Shown one piece after another: positions 60,216-64,000 of a stretch of 64,000 nucleotides of DNA. The stretch covers positions 248,001 to 312,000 of the forward strand of contig CALUHR010000005.1 in assembly GCA_944320495.1 (NCBI GenBank), written 5' to 3'. Under the pieces are notes generated by a model, which saw only the letters and a program-made list of their open reading frames with translations, was not told the DNA's origin and did no database searches. Position numbers and translations under genes: made by a program. This DNA is from Candidatus Methanomethylophilaceae archaeon. Lineage in GTDB: Archaea > Thermoplasmatota > Thermoplasmata > Methanomassiliicoccales > Methanomethylophilaceae. Within the stretch, counting starts at the first letter, position 1, and every line of letters starts with the position of its first letter.

Positions 60216-62984
60216 TCACTCCTCGGACTTCTCCTCGGACCTGGGGGCGGGGTTCCCTCCGAGGAACTTCGGCCCCTTCCAGTTCCAGTCGCCGAGCAGG
60301 TGCATGACGGCCGGGACGATGTACGTGCGCACGATGAGCGCGTCGCAGAGGATGGCGAAGCACAGGGCGAAGCCGAACTGCTGGAGCATGCCCATGGAGG
60401 ACAGCATCAGCGTTCCAAAGGCCCCTCCCATGATCAGTCCGCAGATGGTGATGACCGATCCGGAGTGGACGACCGCATGGTGGATGGCCTCGTCGTTGCT
60501 CATGCCGTTGGCCCTGACGTTCTCCTTGATCCTCGTGGTGAGGAGGATGTCATAGTCCATTCCGAGACCGAGGCAGATGACCAGCAGGATGAGCGGGATC
60601 AGCCAGGTGACCTCGTCCCCGAAGAGGAGGTGCGTGGCGGCCAGGGTCCAGCATATGCTCATCAGGATGGTCGCGACGGACCTCAGCGGGATGGTGTACG
60701 AACGCATCACGAAGAACAGCAGGATGATGATCAGGACGACCACCAGCAGCTCGATCATCGTGAACTCGCCGGAGATGATCTCCGAGATGTCGTACATGAT
60801 GACCGCGGTTCCCGTGACCCAGGAGGCGGTGATGCCCTCGGTGGAGGACACGTAGTCATCGATGACGCCCTGCATGTAGGCGATGGAGTCCATGGAGATG
60901 GGCGCCATGGCGGCCGCGTGGGTGGACGCGGAGATCTTCACGAAGGTGACGTCCAGTTCCGTCTGCCCATCGACCTCGGCGACGGAGGCGTCGAACTGCG
61001 CGTACTCGCCGCCGACGTATCCGAGATTGACGTTGACCAGATAGTCGAGGGTTCCGGCGCCGGAGAGCGCGATGAGCGCGTCGACGACGTTGGCGTTGCC
61101 GAAGACCATCTCGAGCATGCCGCTGTTGTAGAGGTCGGACAGGTTCGCAGGGGTTCCGAGGATCCCCTCCAGAATGGGCGCGAACTGCTCGTCGAAGGCC
61201 CCGGCGGAGATGTACGCGTCGTACTGCGCCTGGATCTGGGGCAGGGCCTGCTGGAGGACGAGCGCGCTGGAGCTGTTGTCACTGATGGCGGCGAGCTCTG
61301 CGGCGTCGAGGATCCTGCTTCCGTTCTGGATGAGCGACATCATGTCGGTCATGGAGACGCCGAGCTCCCCCATGGCCTCAGCGACGTATGTGTCCCACAT
61401 GAAGACGCCGGTCACGGACGCTATGTTGTCGTCGGGGTCATCGTCGATCCTCTCCAGGGTGGACGCGAGAGACGAGCTCAGGCCGCCCTTCCAGGAGTCG
61501 GACCATGCGAGAGACCAGTTCGGCTCACCGGTGACGGGGTTGACGTATTCGCCGGTCAGCGGGTCGGGGACGGCGGTGACGGTGGCGATCGGCTCGTCGT
61601 ACTGGAGGATGGCGTAGTCGGGGTAGATGATTCCCTGGTCGGCGTACTCGCCGAGATAGTCCATCCCGGTCTCGGAGTCGCCGGTCATCAGGGAGCTGGT
61701 CATGTCGTAGGAAGTCTCGGAGGTGACCGTCACGTACGCGGCGGGGAGGGTCACCAGGATGGCCACCAGAGTGATGGCCTTGGCATGCTTCAGGGTGAAC
61801 CTGGAGTTCTTGTCGAAGTACGCGTGGCCGACCCTGGAGCACCAGGCGAACCAGCCGCGGGTGGCCTTGCCGCCCTCCTGGTACTCCTTCATCTTGGTGG
61901 GCCAGAAGATCCTGTCCCCGACCACGTTGATGAGCGCGGGGATGAAGGTGAGCGCCGCGAGCAGCGCGACGATGATTCCCAGGGCGAGGCAGATGCCCAT
62001 GGTGTGGATCATGCTGAAGGAGCAGATCGACATGGCTCCGAAACCTATGATGACGGAGGCGCCGGAGATCGTGATGGACTCGCCGGCCCACTTGATGGCG
62101 CTGTGCAGGGCCTCCTCGTGGGTCCTGCCGTCGCGCCTCTCCTCCCTGTAGCGGGCGAGGATGAAGATGCAGTAGTCGCACCCGGCCCCCATCATGGAGA
62201 CCAGGAGCATGACCTCGGTCACGAAGAAGATGTCCATGACGAACATCAGGCAGTAGATCAGGCCCATGGTGACGGCGAACGCGACGCCCATGGTCACCGG
62301 CGGCATGGCCGAGGTGATGAAGGACCTGAAGAACAGTCCGACGAGGATGAGGATCATCAGCACGGTGAAGACGTCGATGTGACTGATGTCCTCCATGGCG
62401 CCGTCCTCCATGTCGTAGGAGACGGCGGGCATGCCGGTGAGGTACACTCCGACCTCGCCCTCGACGCCCGCATCCGCCAGGACGTGGTGGATCTGGTCCC
62501 TCAGGACGGGCGTGTCGTCGATGGCGTTGCCGTCGAAGTCCTCCGAGTAGGTGAGCATCAGCATGATGATGCCGGACCCGTCCTCCCTCGCATTGGAGTC
62601 GGACGTGTCCATGCCCGTGGCGCTCGTGATCTTTATCGCTTCCTCGCCGTCCGCGTTGACGTACGTGAACAGCCCTTCGTCGACGGCACCGCTGATGATG
62701 CCGTCCACCTCCTGCGCCAGAACGTGCTCGTCATCGTTTCCGTATGCGATGACCAGTATCGGCGACGAAGAGGTGTCAGCCGAGGAGGACGGGAAGTAAG
62801 TCGCTATGATCCCGTAGCCCTCCATGGACTCCGATTCCTCGATGCCCATCTCGTTCATGTCGTAGCTCATGTTACTGAACGCCTTGACGGCGGGGACAGC
62901 GGCGACCAGGAGGATGACGATCCAGATCACCATGATGAGCTTCGAATGCTTGATGATGGCATCCGCCAGCTTGTCATAGGCCAT
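60216..62984 (-). CDS. MMPL/RND-family exporter
   Basis: 922 residues. Helix 1 (LIMVIWIVILLVAAVPAVKA), a large extracellular loop, a helix bundle (about 185-370) containing GAGCDYCIFILARYREERRD, a second loop and a second bundle (about 690-900) with CLGLGMDYDILLTTRIKENV. The paired GxxxDY motifs in helix 4/10 positions are those of proton-coupled MMPL transporters, which export lipids or hydrophobic compounds. Monocistronic by spacing. Confidence 0.85.
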   Translation of the reverse strand: MAYDKLADAIIKHSKLIMVIWIVILLVAAVPAVKAFSNMSYDMNEMGIEESESMEGYGIIATYFPSSSADTSSSPILVIAYGNDDEHVLAQEVDGIISGAVDEGLFTYVNADGEEAIKITSATGMDTSDSNAREDGSGIIMLMLTYSEDFDGNAIDDTPVLRDQIHHVLADAGVEGEVGVYLTGMPAVSYDMEDGAMEDISHIDVFTVLMILILVGLFFRSFITSAMPPVTMGVAFAVTMGLIYCLMFVMDIFFVTEVMLLVSMMGAGCDYCIFILARYREERRDGRTHEEALHSAIKWAGESITISGASVIIGFGAMSICSFSMIHTMGICLALGIIVALLAALTFIPALINVVGDRIFWPTKMKEYQEGGKATRGWFAWCSRVGHAYFDKNSRFTLKHAKAITLVAILVTLPAAYVTVTSETSYDMTSSLMTGDSETGMDYLGEYADQGIIYPDYAILQYDEPIATVTAVPDPLTGEYVNPVTGEPNWSLAWSDSWKGGLSSSLASTLERIDDDPDDNIASVTGVFMWDTYVAEAMGELGVSMTDMMSLIQNGSRILDAAELAAISDNSSSALVLQQALPQIQAQYDAYISAGAFDEQFAPILEGILGTPANLSDLYNSGMLEMVFGNANVVDALIALSGAGTLDYLVNVNLGYVGGEYAQFDASVAEVDGQTELDVTFVKISASTHAAAMAPISMDSIAYMQGVIDDYVSSTEGITASWVTGTAVIMYDISEIISGEFTMIELLVVVLIIILLFFVMRSYTIPLRSVATILMSICWTLAATHLLFGDEVTWLIPLILLVICLGLGMDYDILLTTRIKENVRANGMSNDEAIHHAVVHSGSVITICGLIMGGAFGTLMLSSMGMLQQFGFALCFAILCDALIVRTYIVPAVMHLLGDWNWKGPKFLGGNPAPRSEEKSEE

Positions 62985-63092
62985 GCGGCTCGGAGATGGC
63001 CCCCGTATTTATCGCTTCTTAGAACACGCGCGTGCGCGTCCGTAATAACAGGCTCCCGTCACCGTTAACTCTGACGTCCCGATGACCCGTAC

Positions 63093-63956
63093 ATGCCCGA
63101 GCTTCCGGAGATAGAGACCACCAGGAGGGCGGTGGGGCCGCTCGTCACGGGGAGGACGATAGAGTCCGTCGACGTGAGGCATCCCGGCGTCATCGCTCAT
63201 CCGGACGCGGCGGCGTTCGCCGAACGCCTGACCGACAGGAGGATACTCGGCATGGACAGGCGCGGTAAGTACCTCGTCGCCCGCCTGGACGACGGCTCGC
63301 ACGTCACCATGCACATGCGCATGACCGGGTGCCTGGTGGCCGCGCCGACCGGATACCCTGAGGACAGGCACACCCACGTCGTCCTGCACATGGACGACGG
63401 GACCGAGATGCGCTTCTCCGACATGCGCCGCTTCGGGAGGTTCTGGCTCTTCGGCCCGGAAGAGGAGGACGACAGCGGGATCGGGAGGCTGGGGCCGGAG
63501 CCCGACGACCCGTCACTAGATGCGGCTTACCTAGAGGACAGGATCGGCGGGTCGCACCGCGCAATCAAGGAGTGCCTCCTGGACCAGACCGTCGTCGCCG
63601 GGATCGGGAACATCTACTCCGACGAGATCCTCTTCGAGGTCGGGATCGACCCGGCGAGGCCCGCGGACAGCCTGACCCGTGACGAGTTCGGGAGGCTGGC
63701 ACATGCCATCCCCGAGCTCCTTGGATACTTCACCGAGACCAACCTCGTCACCCCTGAGGAGCACCTCGCCGGCAAGGGCAGGGACTACCGCAACACCCCG
63801 TTCCTGAGGGTCTACGGCCATGCGGGCGAGCCCTGCCCGAGATGCGGGGAGACGATGGTCCGCAGCGTGGTCGGCGGGAGGGGGAGTGTCCGCTGCCCCC
63901 GGTGCCAGAGGCGAGGGTCGGGCCAGGGCCGCCTCCCGGGACCGTCGAAGACCTGA
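63093..63956 (+). CDS. mutM: Formamidopyrimidine-DNA glycosylase (Fpg/MutM)
   Basis: 287 residues. N-terminal PELPEIETTRRAVGPLV with catalytic Pro-Glu, MHMRMTG, the helix-two-turn-helix IKECLLDQTVVAGIGNIYSD, the conserved Lys in LAGKGRDYRNTPFLRVYGH, and the zinc finger CPRCGETMVRS ... RCPRCQR. It excises oxidised purines (8-oxoG, Fapy) and cuts the strand. Fpg is mainly bacterial; its presence in an archaeon suggests horizontal gain. Confidence 0.92.
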   Translation: MPELPEIETTRRAVGPLVTGRTIESVDVRHPGVIAHPDAAAFAERLTDRRILGMDRRGKYLVARLDDGSHVTMHMRMTGCLVAAPTGYPEDRHTHVVLHMDDGTEMRFSDMRRFGRFWLFGPEEEDDSGIGRLGPEPDDPSLDAAYLEDRIGGSHRAIKECLLDQTVVAGIGNIYSDEILFEVGIDPARPADSLTRDEFGRLAHAIPELLGYFTETNLVTPEEHLAGKGRDYRNTPFLRVYGHAGEPCPRCGETMVRSVVGGRGSVRCPRCQRRGSGQGRLPGPSKT

Positions 63957-64000
63957 GGGCCCGGAGCCCTGAAGGCTTCCAACGCCAGACGGGACGGCAT

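Overview
This window reads as archaeal chromosome from a high-GC relative of the Thermoplasmatota, most plausibly a Methanomassiliicoccales methanogen. The taxonomic guess is inference: no methanogenesis or pyrrolysine genes lie here. Archaeal signs are diphthine synthase (dphB), a Trm5-type tRNA(guanine37-N1) methyltransferase, a fused ADP-forming acyl-CoA synthetase, AT-rich TATA boxes about 25-30 nt before start codons (many apparently leaderless transcripts), and GGAGGTG-type Shine-Dalgarno sites inside operons.

Bases 1 to about 30.5 kb look like an integrated mobile element (provirus or integrative element) that enters the window from the left. Its right end carries a tyrosine recombinase (29133-30176), a divergent double ribbon-helix-helix repressor (28620-29006), a symmetric four-site operator between them, and a 28-nt tRNA 3'-end fragment with CCA (30479-30506) that probably marks the attachment site. 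The element encodes a Zot/HerA/FtsK-like P-loop ATPase, a protein with an HExxH metallopeptidase motif, a Fic/Doc protein, an MNT nucleotidyltransferase, two DUF3800-like proteins, a Lar-like zinc-ribbon protein, and a three-spacer mini-CRISPR array without cas genes. No capsid, portal or replication protein is recognisable, so 'provirus' is not proven.

The most unusual part is 8.6-22.3 kb: about 22 same-strand genes, mostly joined by ATGA overlaps. They encode different acidic N-terminal domains that end in variants of one Lys/Pro/Ala/Ser-rich tail (SKPKAKAPAKK...KPKSKGVRR-stop), like the tail of histone H1. The DNA encoding the tail end (GGGGGTGAGGAGATGA) also supplies the ribosome-binding site and start codon of the next gene. 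Paralogous pairs, an internal tail inside one fused protein, and genes that lost the stop after the tail suggest a cassette array diversified by recombination in the tail DNA. A second shared module (IPVDEDGYVP ... WW..PERSDIEGID.P) links four element proteins, one of them the metallopeptidase candidate.

From 30.6 to 64 kb the content is chromosomal: flavin reductase-like protein, FUSC-type membrane protein, S66 peptidase, dCTP deaminase, an RNA ligase, trm5, a corrinoid/iron-chelate type ABC importer whose permease is fused to an extracellular beta-propeller, two further surface proteins of that operon, dphB, ADP-forming acyl-CoA synthetase, an ABC-F ATPase, a DUF4143 ATPase behind a 33-bp tandem repeat array, an IMPACT/YigZ protein, a PutP symporter, a Fic protein, a heterodimeric ABC exporter with its regulator, a DUF2975/HTH pair, an MMPL exporter and Fpg DNA glycosylase.
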